The position numbers were made by a program, and so were the translations under genes. A stretch of DNA of 14,790 nucleotides from Euryarchaeota archaeon UBA91 (GTDB lineage Archaea; Thermoplasmatota; Poseidoniia; Poseidoniales; Poseidoniaceae): assembly GCA_002499705.1 (NCBI GenBank), contig DAMU01000076.1:1-14790 (forward strand), written 5' to 3'. This document shows, piece by piece, positions 5,605 to 14,152 of the stretch (position 1 is its first letter; each line of letters begins with the position of its first letter). Below the pieces are notes generated by a model. It did no database searches and had not been told where the DNA came from. It was given only the letters and a program-made list of their open reading frames with translations.

Positions 5605-7824
5605 TTATTCCTCTTCATCGCTTTGAGTTTGATACAGTGACAGAGCAGTCGCGAGGAGTACTGAAAAGAAGATGCTCAAGGTGAGCAAACGTCCCGTTTC
5701 GCTGGATGGTGGGAACGTCGTGAAAGCGATGAGAATGAACACGCACATCGAAGTGAAGGCCGCCCACCAACGTGCTGCATGGTCATTTGAGGTCGGAGCA
5801 TGGTCAGAACTGCTTGAATGTGAAAGATAGTCTGCAGCAAAGCCCATTCCCAGTAAAACTGCGGGGGCTGAACCTACTCCTCTTCCACCAAGCAGGCTTG
5901 CCATTCCGTCAACTGCAGCACCAACAACTACGGTTCCTACTGCAATTCGAAGCGCTTTTTCAGGTGAACGTAGAACACCAAAGGCAACAAAAAAGACTGC
6001 AATTCCTGCTCCAAAAATTTGGGTCATTCGTGATTCATCAAAGGAGTGAGCTGCTTCTGCACCAACGACGAAATTTCCTCCAATATTACCAGAGACCTCC
6101 ATGTCCGATAACAATGCTCGAACATCGTCGATGAAAGCAAGAGCAGCATCGGTATCGAGTCCATCCAAATAAACGACAAGAACAACCGCATAGGTTTCGC
6201 CATCCGATTGCAACCTTGGATCTTTGACCATCAGTGAATCAAGACTGGAAGTACTGAGGACTTGGTCAAGCGTTGCATTTGCATCATTCGAATCAGGTAT
6301 GCCAATCATCAGTTTCGATTGCGAAAGACCCGTGTCAAGTGAAATGATGCTCGGATGATTTCTCAACTGCTCTTGGAACGCTAACAGGTGGCGATACTCT
6401 TCAACCGAATCCCCCTTGACATTCACTAAAATCCATGCATCGGTACTCGAGGCAAGGATGTATTCATCTTGCATTTGACGCAACTCTGCCGAATCAGGGT
6501 CATCTTCTGGAAGGAATTGATGAATATCCAACACCTCCACGCCACCTGGAGATACAAAAGCAACCCCTGCAAGGAGCAAAAGTAAAGCAGGCCACAAGGC
6601 CGTGAAAGCAGGCCTAGACAGCACATTTCTTGATGGTGAAGGCGATATATCGACCTTTTTTCGTGACATGTAGAAGTCTTCAAGCACATACCTGGTAATC
6701 AGCCAATCAAGGAATATCCCAATCACCATTACCAGTGCCAAAGAGCGTTGAGCTCGCAGAGGAGAAAACAATGCAAGTGAGACTGCTGCAATGGTTGTCA
6801 GCATTGCAACGAACAACATCTTTCGAACCTTTTCAACATCGTGTGAAGAGCGACAATACCAAAATGCGCCATCAACTGCTACCCCCATTATGATTGGAAC
6901 AGCAATCCCATCGATAACTGAAAACGTATATCCAAACATCGACATAATACCCATTTCCGCTCCCACAACAAGCGTGGCGCTGCCTAAGGTCACAACGGCT
7001 ACAAGCGGGTCTCGCAACCCGATACAGAGCGCAGATACCAACAATATGGCAAGAGGTATCATGACGCTTTTCAACTCACTTTCTGCCAACGTTTTTGATT
7101 TAGCAAACAACATATTGGCGCCGACTGCTTCGAAGGTAAAGTTGGTTGATTCAGACAACTGATCTGCCCACACTCCAAGTTCCGACCAGTTGGTATTGGA
7201 CTGGTTATTACCAATCCAAACCATCCAAAGTAACTCGTTTGACGTAGGTGGCTGATGCGCGTATTGGCCAGGCATTGATGGGCAGGCTACCCCAAGGTCG
7301 GCATCATTGGGTAGCAAGAGAAGTGTTGCTTCAAAAGCAAATGACTCCTCATTTGTGGCATTTTTTCCACACCAGCCCTCCTCAAGCATTGGTTGAAGAA
7401 CATCACTCCAACCTTCTGCGTCAGTTAAAGAACGATTTCGAGAACTAAACGCTTCTTCCCACAACATAAATGGGGACTGAATGCGGTTCAATTCCGTAAC
7501 ATCAGTATGCCATGCAGTGTCTGGATTCTCGCCGGCAAAAGCCTCTTTTTCAATACTCAAAAGCTCCTGCACTCGATTGACAGGGTGCATCAAACCAGCG
7601 CCATCATCATGCGTGACTCGCAAGACAAGCGACTCACTTGATTCAGTACCTATTCCATCAGATTTGCGCTGAACAGTGACCTCGTCATCAAAGATGACTT
7701 CAGTCGACATCTGGGGTTCGACTGGAAAAAAAGCAAGCAACAACGTACCAAGCAGAAGACCAGCAATCAGAATCTGACGGACTCTGTTTGCCTCCATGAG
7801 CATCACTCTCTGGCCCTCAGTCAT
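5605..7824 (-). CDS. MMPL/RND-superfamily membrane exporter
   Basis: A 739-residue proton-driven export protein of the RND/MMPL type, which moves lipids, hydrophobic compounds or other envelope material out of the cell. It has the two-fold RND layout. Each half has one span (about 17-33 and 410-427), a large exterior domain (about 40-250 and 430-600), then five spans (about 252-382 and 602-730). The family's proton-relay signature is present in both halves: GVAVDGAFW with Asp318, and GMGFAADYLSHS with Asp665. Two Cys in the first exterior domain (152 and 181) may bond. The C-terminus is short and acidic (DEEE), and the protein lacks the extra C-terminal domain of mycobacterial MMPLs. The upstream neighbour on the same strand is the giant surface protein, 41 bp away, with a hairpin between. 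Start at ATG 7824 is uncertain; ATGs at 7803 and 7797 are also possible. Substrate unknown. Confidence 0.88.
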   Translation of the reverse strand: MTEGQRVMLMEANRVRQILIAGLLLGTLLLAFFPVEPQMSTEVIFDDEVTVQRKSDGIGTESSESLVLRVTHDDGAGLMHPVNRVQELLSIEKEAFAGENPDTAWHTDVTELNRIQSPFMLWEEAFSSRNRSLTDAEGWSDVLQPMLEEGWCGKNATNEESFAFEATLLLLPNDADLGVACPSMPGQYAHQPPTSNELLWMVWIGNNQSNTNWSELGVWADQLSESTNFTFEAVGANMLFAKSKTLAESELKSVMIPLAILLVSALCIGLRDPLVAVVTLGSATLVVGAEMGIMSMFGYTFSVIDGIAVPIIMGVAVDGAFWYCRSSHDVEKVRKMLFVAMLTTIAAVSLALFSPLRAQRSLALVMVIGIFLDWLITRYVLEDFYMSRKKVDISPSPSRNVLSRPAFTALWPALLLLLAGVAFVSPGGVEVLDIHQFLPEDDPDSAELRQMQDEYILASSTDAWILVNVKGDSVEEYRHLLAFQEQLRNHPSIISLDTGLSQSKLMIGIPDSNDANATLDQVLSTSSLDSLMVKDPRLQSDGETYAVVLVVYLDGLDTDAALAFIDDVRALLSDMEVSGNIGGNFVVGAEAAHSFDESRMTQIFGAGIAVFFVAFGVLRSPEKALRIAVGTVVVGAAVDGMASLLGGRGVGSAPAVLLGMGFAADYLSHSSSSDHAPTSNDHAARWWAAFTSMCVFILIAFTTFPPSSETGRLLTLSIFFSVLLATALSLYQTQSDEEE

Positions 7825-7825
7825 G

Positions 7826-7842
7826 AAGTTGCTTCACAACTT
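7826..7842 (-). promoter_or_regulatory. Hairpin in the gap between the surface protein and MMPL genes
   Basis: AAGTTG-CTTCA-CAACTT makes a perfect 6-bp stem with a 5-base loop. It lies one base upstream of the ATG at 7824 and within the 41-bp gap after the stop of the giant gene. It could slow ribosome access to the MMPL start or act as a processing or attenuation site. No T-run follows. Confidence 0.4.
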
Positions 7843-7865
7843 GAGCGCAAAGTGTAGAAATGTAC

Positions 7866-10800
7866 CTATTCCCACTTTGTCCATTGGCCAGTGGTTTGGT
7901 CTCTATACCACCACTTTCCAGAAGAAGGCGGGAATTCACATATCTCGTATCCGTCCTGCATTTGACCTGTATGGTTTTGAGGAGGTCGGGATGGAGCAGC
8001 AGATGGTGGCGCAGAAATAGGCGCAGTTGAGACTGCTGCTGCCGTAGTTTGCGAGCCAAATTGATCTTCAAAAGCATCCCATTTATTGTCGGTATAATCT
8101 GCATCAGACCAATCCTCATTGCCTTTGCCTCTTCGCAGAACGAAGACAGTAGCGATAAGTCCAACGACGACGAGTGCGACCGCACCGATCAAGATGTTGG
8201 TTGTCGTAGTGGAGGAAGAGGAGGAGGCTGAATCTGTGTCTGCGTTATCACCAATGCCGTCTCCATCTGTGTCGAGTGTTTCATTTGCGTCAAATGGGAA
8301 CGCGTCATCATTATCACCGACTCCGTCACCATCTGAATCCATGGATTCGTCACCATCATCTGGGAATTGATCGATTTCATCACCAATACCATCACCATCA
8401 GCATCACCAGGCAAAGTTCCACCATCATCAGTTACGGTGCCATCCGGACCTACGGTGATTGTGAATTCAATCGGATTGTACAGTCCACCTGAAATTTGAA
8501 CGAGTAAATCTCCTTCGATGAGTAAGAACGAGGTTTGACCGTTTTCGTTGAGAACGATGCTAAACAACGTTGAGTTGTCGTGGCTTACAAGTACGGATAG
8601 GCCGCCAACAGGTTGTCCTGCTGGGTCGGTAATCGTAATCAATACCGTATCGCCAGCAACTGGATTTGGTGGATTGAAAATCATCGTGAGATTCTCCATT
8701 TGTGGAGGCTCAGGGTTGACTTCAGCAACCTTGCTTCCAATTCCAGCAGTGAGCACAGCATCGTCTCCTTCTCCGATTTGAGCAATAGCCAAAACGGTGT
8801 AGTTGTCTACAGGTGAAGACAGTAATGGGAGGGTGAGGTCAGCGCTTGAACCAAGTCCCCAAGAAATTGAGTTTAGGCCTCCGAAGAAATCTTCAAACTC
8901 GTCATAGATTTCTTCCTCGGTTTGTTGGCCTTCTCCAGTGCACAGAATCGTATCGTCCATATTCATAGACATGTATGTATAGCCATCATCATCCGTCTCT
9001 TCTTCAAACCAAATTTGTGCGGTTGAATTGAAACTTGAGCGCGTTTCAAAGGTATATTCTATCGATTCATCGTATGGGAATGAAGCGCTCATTCTGCTGT
9101 CTCCATCTTCTTCCCAATCGCTTGATGGTTCCACTACATCTCCAGTTTCTGAATTGTAGAGAACAGCATTACTCACGACCGGTTCGGGGGCGGACATGTA
9201 GTCATCATAGTTACGTTGATTGTAAACACCGATGGAGAGTACTTCATTGCCTTGACCAGTTGAATCATCCCAGCCCCAATCAGTCCAAATGTCAAGTTCT
9301 TCACAGACTTGTTCCATTCTTTGGTCGACTGCAACCCAACCTATTTCGTTACGAACGCCTTCTGCATAGATGAAATCTGTGAACGACGAGAAATCAATCG
9401 AAGCAGGGTCAAAGCCATCGGTCGGTGCTGCGACTGCGAGTATGCGTGAAGCATTTTGACCATCCAATGCAATGTTGGTCGTTTGACCTGGCCCAAGAGT
9501 GCCGGTCATCTCAAGGTCAGTTGGGTTTGAGAGAATCAAACCTGTGTGCATTGCTTCAGGGAACAATTCACCTTCATGAAGAACTGCCATTCCAATTCCA
9601 CTCAATGGTGCTTTCAATCGAATCTCTTGAGTTCGTGATGTATCACCTGCTTCAAATTCAAGCGTGAAAGTTTCCGGTTCTCCCCATGCTTCTTCATCGA
9701 TATCAGGGAACGGGACTTCACCCAAGTCAATTGGGGTAACGCCCACAATGACGGAATATTCTGATTGAGAAATCCCTGATGGAGATACGGTAATCGTAGT
9801 GAGGCCGCTTGCACTGGTCGTAGCGCTGTAGACAGGTAAACCAGCAAAAGAAGACACTTGTTCAAGACCACTGAGGGCAAGACTACCAGCAGTAGCAGCT
9901 CCAAAGTTGAGGCCGAGGCCGGTCATTTCGATACCGTCAGCAGTTGTGTAGGTTGACTGAGCAAGCGTCACATAGGCGCCAGCGAAGCTCGGTGTTACTG
10001 ATGTGCTTGCTTCACCATTCGCATTGCTGATGAAAATATCTTCAGAATGAACTTCAAACGGTCCTTCGGAAATAAAGGTGTTAATGATGTCTGGTGAAGG
10101 CGTCGAAGATTGTTGAGGTTCTCCTAATTCGCAGTAACTTTCACCATCGTCAGGGATACTTGCGTAATTTTCATGGTACGGGTTGTCCTCTTCATCTGTA
10201 TATTCGAAGCCATGGTATTCCTTGTAGGTGTAGTGGTGTTCGTAGGTGAACACATCTTGCGTGCTGGATTCATCATCGCTTCCGAAATGGAAGGTTACGG
10301 TGATTGAGTGCGTGTCTTGTCCATCCATTGAATCGTACTGATGGTTGATGCTGTTCCATTCTTGTATGTCTGAATCCATGTTTCCATCGCCCCAGTCAAT
10401 ATCGACTTGATTGAGGTTAGCATGTTCGTATTGCGAATCACCCTCGTCACCATAGTAATACCAAGAATTTTCCGTCCAATGTTCAAAATTAACTTCATTA
10501 TTCGAGGTGTCCCAGGAAGAAAAACTGCTTTGAACACAAGAAGGTGAACCCGGTAGTGGCATCTCTTGGACGTATTCAAATTCTAAACCGGAGGTTGTCG
10601 TTCCAGAGGTTTTGACCTCGACAAGGCCACGATCGTCTAATGGAAGATTGCTAAGATAAGAAGTCAAATCCCATCCAGTTGCATCTCCACTCGTCGAATA
10701 GGAATCGAAAAAGATATCTCGGTCATCCAATTCATAATTTTGACCACTTGCTGGATTGATTTCTACTTCCAATACTCCATCAACATCATTACCATCATAC

Positions 10801-12938
10801 ATGCCCATCATTTCTCCGTTTGATGATTCAGTTGGCTCCATAGTAGAGACCATGAAATTACCTTCTGGTGAGAGAGAAGAGAATGCTGAGAGGGCATTTT
10901 GCGGAGAAATCCGGAGTACTGCAATGTCGACATCCGCACCTTGTACGACTCCTGAAGAGTCGTAAGTAACCGTGTCGATATCAAATGCAGCGTCTTTCGA
11001 GACAATTTCATCTTGGTCGACAAGAACACCGATTGCAGACACGATGAATGTTTCATCGATACCTTCGTACAACATTGCTTCAAGAATAGAAGGGCGGAGC
11101 TGTTCGAAATGTATCTCTGCTCCCTCTATTGAGCCGCCTGCCCAGTTGTCAAGGGGTTGAGAGAAAGTCCATTCAGTGTCCTCGATGTTTTCAGCAGTAA
11201 GAATACCCTTGTATGGGCACCATTCACAGGTTTTTGAAAGAACGGTATTCACAGTAAAACCATCAGAATTGGTCATGGTCATTGGCAATGTCTCAGGGTC
11301 TTGAGAAGAATCTCCACCCCAAACATCAAGATCGATTCCAAGTTCAAGCACGTGCGGGTCGTACAGGCTGGTTCGAACAGGGTAAAAGTCGAACGAAGGT
11401 GTATCTGATTCCGAGTCGGAGTCATCGTCATTCTGGCCATCATCACCCTCATCGTCATCGGACTCTCCTTCATCGTCCTCGTAGTTTGGCCAATGGTGCT
11501 CACGGTTAATTCCTGATGAGTTTTCGAGCCAGTCGCCAAAGTCGGCGAGGACTTGACCGGTTTGTTCCCAAACGGGGTCTTCAAAAGATTCAGCAAGAAT
11601 TTGAATAATGTCTTCTGGGAGGGTATTGAATTCGTTAAATGCGTCATTTACCCAACTGGATTCGCTTGCCATCTTTGCAGTCCATGCTTGACCTTCTGCG
11701 GTTTCAAGAAGCAATTCATACTGCCAGATGATTTCATCGGGAATATCGTCACCGTCAAGATCGTTAATGGTTGGTTCGCCCATTTCTGCCCATCGAACGA
11801 TGAGTTTTTGGAACGGTGTCATGTTGTCAATGTCTTCATCGATAAGTGGTTGAACATATGCAGTAAGACCGTCAATGATGGCTTGAGGATGGTTTGAAAC
11901 AGCAAGAAGTGCGATGTTGCGCATCACTGTTTGGCCACTTTCAAGGGGTTTGATGTTGTTTGCGATATTGTCAATCGCTTCTTGCATAGCAGTCCATTCA
12001 CCGCTTCCAGTAAGCGCATCGTATGCCGCTTCAAAGTCGCCGGTTCCTTCAAAACGAGTGAAGTTTTCAATGGCATTGAAGGTTTGAATGTAATCTGCAG
12101 TCGTTCCGAAATCATCGAATGTTTGCGGAATCGGGAATTCATCGCCAAAGGTCAAGAGTCCGGAAACAAAGGACAAACCTGCATCAACATCGTCAGAGTC
12201 AAGGAACTCCATCAGTGCTTCAAGGAAGTTCGCTCCTTCCGCCATGCTGTATTGGTTTCGACCTGCATCAAGCATTGCATTCCATGCTTGTGCACTTCCA
12301 CCCGTTCCTTGGCCTCGTGACGCAGTGTCAACAAAATATGTCCAGTCGCCGTTTTGAGTCGCTGTCGATTCAAGACTTGTGAATTCATTGTTGATGGTGC
12401 CAAGTGGGTTGGCAGTGTCCCAAGCATTGTCGATTGCCTGAAGGACAGTCTCGATTTGCTCAACCAAAAGATTCGACAGTTGGGTAGGGTCATCGACAAC
12501 AACCATGCCTGAATCCTCGGCGGTAATCGTTGCACCGTATACACCACCAATAGAAGAGGCTGGGATTGTATAAACGCCGTGCCAAACCATGGTTGTTGCA
12601 TCATCTTCATGCGCACCTTGAGGCTCCATGACAACAACACCAACGGATTGTCCTGTGCCTGGAAGAGCGGTATTAACAATCATTTCAAGCGGAGAAATAT
12701 CGTATCGTAGTATGTCAACATTGACGACGGTTTCGCTTGAATGACCACGAGTATGAGCAAAGATATCAACCTGTGAACCTGTGCTTGCAAGTTTGGTTGT
12801 GACAAATCCATCAACGCTCAAGTGAGAGGTTGTACCTTGAGATTCTTCGGTAGCATTTGGCGTGGCAATACTCGCCAATGCAGGGGAGATTGACATGCAG
12901 GCCATGAGTAAAATGAGAAAGAGTGCTCTTTGCTTCAT
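7866..12938 (-). CDS. Giant modular surface protein: signal peptide, Ig/PKD-like and calcium-type repeats, C-terminal span and W-rich cytosolic tail
   Basis: A 1690-residue cell-surface protein of unknown function. Order seen: signal peptide (1-22, ending PALA|S); a beta-rich, Ig-like region (about 25-135); a helical region (about 140-480) with an EF-hand-like DLDGDDIPDE near 389; an acidic Asp/Glu/Ser linker (about 483-513); a beta-rich region with a CEWC pair near 570; a PKD-like domain with DWGDG near 850; further beta domains, including a CNA/Ig-like fold near 1425-1510; three DxDGDGxGD repeats (about 1510-1569); a Ser/Thr run; one membrane span (1581-1602) with LRRGKG behind it as the stop signal; and a tail of about 85 residues ending GKWWYRDQTTGQWTKWE. 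So the bulk is outside and the tail inside. The start is the only ATG that gives an intact signal peptide, 27 bp after a TATA-like box. It is followed by the MMPL exporter and preceded by another secreted protein. Adhesion, S-layer or transport-partner roles are all possible. Confidence 0.85.
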   Translation of the reverse strand: MKQRALFLILLMACMSISPALASIATPNATEESQGTTSHLSVDGFVTTKLASTGSQVDIFAHTRGHSSETVVNVDILRYDISPLEMIVNTALPGTGQSVGVVVMEPQGAHEDDATTMVWHGVYTIPASSIGGVYGATITAEDSGMVVVDDPTQLSNLLVEQIETVLQAIDNAWDTANPLGTINNEFTSLESTATQNGDWTYFVDTASRGQGTGGSAQAWNAMLDAGRNQYSMAEGANFLEALMEFLDSDDVDAGLSFVSGLLTFGDEFPIPQTFDDFGTTADYIQTFNAIENFTRFEGTGDFEAAYDALTGSGEWTAMQEAIDNIANNIKPLESGQTVMRNIALLAVSNHPQAIIDGLTAYVQPLIDEDIDNMTPFQKLIVRWAEMGEPTINDLDGDDIPDEIIWQYELLLETAEGQAWTAKMASESSWVNDAFNEFNTLPEDIIQILAESFEDPVWEQTGQVLADFGDWLENSSGINREHHWPNYEDDEGESDDDEGDDGQNDDDSDSESDTPSFDFYPVRTSLYDPHVLELGIDLDVWGGDSSQDPETLPMTMTNSDGFTVNTVLSKTCEWCPYKGILTAENIEDTEWTFSQPLDNWAGGSIEGAEIHFEQLRPSILEAMLYEGIDETFIVSAIGVLVDQDEIVSKDAAFDIDTVTYDSSGVVQGADVDIAVLRISPQNALSAFSSLSPEGNFMVSTMEPTESSNGEMMGMYDGNDVDGVLEVEINPASGQNYELDDRDIFFDSYSTSGDATGWDLTSYLSNLPLDDRGLVEVKTSGTTTSGLEFEYVQEMPLPGSPSCVQSSFSSWDTSNNEVNFEHWTENSWYYYGDEGDSQYEHANLNQVDIDWGDGNMDSDIQEWNSINHQYDSMDGQDTHSITVTFHFGSDDESSTQDVFTYEHHYTYKEYHGFEYTDEEDNPYHENYASIPDDGESYCELGEPQQSSTPSPDIINTFISEGPFEVHSEDIFISNANGEASTSVTPSFAGAYVTLAQSTYTTADGIEMTGLGLNFGAATAGSLALSGLEQVSSFAGLPVYSATTSASGLTTITVSPSGISQSEYSVIVGVTPIDLGEVPFPDIDEEAWGEPETFTLEFEAGDTSRTQEIRLKAPLSGIGMAVLHEGELFPEAMHTGLILSNPTDLEMTGTLGPGQTTNIALDGQNASRILAVAAPTDGFDPASIDFSSFTDFIYAEGVRNEIGWVAVDQRMEQVCEELDIWTDWGWDDSTGQGNEVLSIGVYNQRNYDDYMSAPEPVVSNAVLYNSETGDVVEPSSDWEEDGDSRMSASFPYDESIEYTFETRSSFNSTAQIWFEEETDDDGYTYMSMNMDDTILCTGEGQQTEEEIYDEFEDFFGGLNSISWGLGSSADLTLPLLSSPVDNYTVLAIAQIGEGDDAVLTAGIGSKVAEVNPEPPQMENLTMIFNPPNPVAGDTVLITITDPAGQPVGGLSVLVSHDNSTLFSIVLNENGQTSFLLIEGDLLVQISGGLYNPIEFTITVGPDGTVTDDGGTLPGDADGDGIGDEIDQFPDDGDESMDSDGDGVGDNDDAFPFDANETLDTDGDGIGDNADTDSASSSSSTTTTNILIGAVALVVVGLIATVFVLRRGKGNEDWSDADYTDNKWDAFEDQFGSQTTAAAVSTAPISAPPSAAPSRPPQNHTGQMQDGYEICEFPPSSGKWWYRDQTTGQWTKWE
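7869..7919 (-). other. W-rich cytosolic end of the giant surface protein
   Basis: The last 17 residues (1674-1690) read GKWWYRDQTTGQWTKWE, with four Trp in a short spaced pattern. Being beyond the membrane span and its basic stop, the motif should face the cytosol. It resembles GKWMWNGTEWVP at the N-terminus of the DUF898-like protein in this window. Confidence 0.6.
8232..8411 (-). repeat. Three DxDGDGxGD calcium-binding-type protein repeats
   Basis: Residues 1510-1569 of the giant surface protein hold three copies of DxDGDGxGD with FP between, the thrombospondin-type-3-like spacing DGDGIGDEIDQFP. Such repeats bind calcium and stiffen stalks near membrane anchors in many marine archaeal and bacterial surface proteins (family knowledge). 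Here they sit just outside the membrane span. Confidence 0.85.
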
Positions 12939-12960
12939 GGTATGACCATTTGGGAATAGG

Positions 12961-12968
12961 TTTTATTT
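12961..12968 (-). promoter_or_regulatory. TATA-like box of the giant surface protein gene
   Basis: AAATAAAA on the minus strand is centred about 27 bp upstream of the ATG at 12938, in the 76-bp gap after the 345-residue secreted protein gene. There is no Shine-Dalgarno sequence. The giant gene therefore probably has its own leaderless promoter in addition to any read-through. Confidence 0.5.
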
Positions 12969-13014
12969 GTATCGCCAACGCATTCATCGATAAAAACTCT
13001 AAAATTCAAGTTTT

Positions 13015-14052
13015 TCATGTATCAAGACGGACAAGAGACAGCACCAATTCTCCCTGTTCATTGGTAATTACACCGGTGCTGTAGTGTGAAAAATCAGCCT
13101 CTGTCCAAGTCCCATCCGGCACGTCATAGGAAATGCTCGGAAGACCTAATGCTTGGAAAAAAGGCGTCATGGGTGAGAAGTTTGGAGAATTTGAGGTATT
13201 GATTGACCATGTTTGCATTGCAGTTGGAGTTGCGTTTGAATCCGGAGACCATACCTCAGAGCTGGCAACTGTATCGTCAAGAGACAGAATACTATGAATG
13301 CCATCCATCCCTTCAGGTTGGTCAAGCGCAGATTGGTTGGATGAACTCATGTGCCAATTTTCTGGATGAGCGATGAGACTTGGCGTGCGAGGCTCAGTGA
13401 AATTAGCAATCATTGTGTAATCGCTTTGTGATGCCTTTGAGCAACTAAAACCACCAGGCAAGCAGCCTTCAATTTCTCGAGAGGTTTCACCAACAGAATG
13501 GAAGGAAACAAATGGCCCAGTCCGACTTTCAAAACCTTGAGCAGTTTCAAGGAATGTGCTGGAAAACTCCTCGCTGGGTGTCCATTTTGCAGGCGTGTGG
13601 TGAAGCATACCAACCCAGTGGGAAGAAGCAGATCCAGCATTCCAATCAACGTTAAACCATTCTCGTAGAGTGTGTGTATCCGTGGATTCACGCAGATAGG
13701 TAATGTTGAGCGTGCCTTCTACCCGACCGTTTCGTCCAGCGCTATCAATCAATTCAGTGATGGTAACTTCACCACTGATGTGAAACCCTGTAGGGATCGT
13801 CTGGCATTCTGTGCATCCTTGTGATTGGATAGGATGGACATCAAGAGCAATCGTTGCTAAAGGACCGATTTGAAAATCTTGCAATCCCAATGCATCCATC
13901 GATGCGCGAGAAGTAAGCCTCATCTCCCCTGTAATCTCAGACACTTCCAAAACCTGTTGATTCGATTCGCTCTCTGGAGTGGCAAGCGATAGAGTGGCAA
14001 GTACGACAACCACGAGAACCAGCATTTCCCATACTGGGATTGAGCCGAACAT
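13015..14052 (-). CDS. Signal-anchored secreted protein of unknown function, first gene of the surface module
   Basis: A 345-residue protein with one hydrophobic segment near the N-terminus (about 8-25, EMLVLVVVVLATLSLA), which lacks a convincing signal peptidase site and may remain as an anchor. The rest should be outside the cell. It looks beta-rich and has two close cysteine pairs (numbered from this ATG, 80/83 in GCTECQ and 197/204 in GCLPGGFSC) suited to disulfides or a metal. Several N-x-S/T sites are present. No family recognised. Two starts exist: GTG 14064 and ATG 14052. I chose the ATG because GGAGAAAGGA lies just before it and a TATA-like box at 14081-14088 would start the message between the two codons. 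It lies 76 bp upstream of the giant surface protein on the same strand, which suggests a partner role, but there is no direct evidence. Confidence 0.75.
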   Translation of the reverse strand: MFGSIPVWEMLVLVVVVLATLSLATPESESNQQVLEVSEITGEMRLTSRASMDALGLQDFQIGPLATIALDVHPIQSQGCTECQTIPTGFHISGEVTITELIDSAGRNGRVEGTLNITYLRESTDTHTLREWFNVDWNAGSASSHWVGMLHHTPAKWTPSEEFSSTFLETAQGFESRTGPFVSFHSVGETSREIEGCLPGGFSCSKASQSDYTMIANFTEPRTPSLIAHPENWHMSSSNQSALDQPEGMDGIHSILSLDDTVASSEVWSPDSNATPTAMQTWSINTSNSPNFSPMTPFFQALGLPSISYDVPDGTWTEADFSHYSTGVITNEQGELVLSLVRLDT

Positions 14053-14080
14053 TCCTTTCTCCACAGGCTGAGGAGAGGGG

Positions 14081-14088
14081 TCGTCTTC
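14081..14088 (-). promoter_or_regulatory. TATA-like box of the signal-anchored secreted protein gene
   Basis: GTAATATC on the minus strand would place the transcription start near 14058, a few bases before ATG 14052 but after GTG 14064. This favours the ATG as the start. Confidence 0.35.
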
Positions 14089-14124
14089 TTGATATTACCT
14101 CACTTTTACCACATGAGTTAAGCC

Positions 14125-14131
14125 AAAATAA
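14125..14131 (+). promoter_or_regulatory. TATA-like box of the cupin gene
   Basis: AAAATAA is centred about 25 bp upstream of ATG 14153, which would give a leaderless message. A strong GGGAGG at 14132-14137 lies nine bases before a TTG at 14147 and fifteen before the ATG, so the alternative is a leadered message starting at the TTG. Both cannot be primary. Confidence 0.35.
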
Positions 14132-14152
14132 GGGAGGCAGTGTCCTTTGGAC

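Noticed and set aside
12212..12679. 155-codon frame on the minus strand inside the giant gene, and other long inner frames
   Set aside because: These are shifted frames of one intact 1690-codon reading with a signal peptide and recognisable domains. No frameshift is needed to explain the gene.
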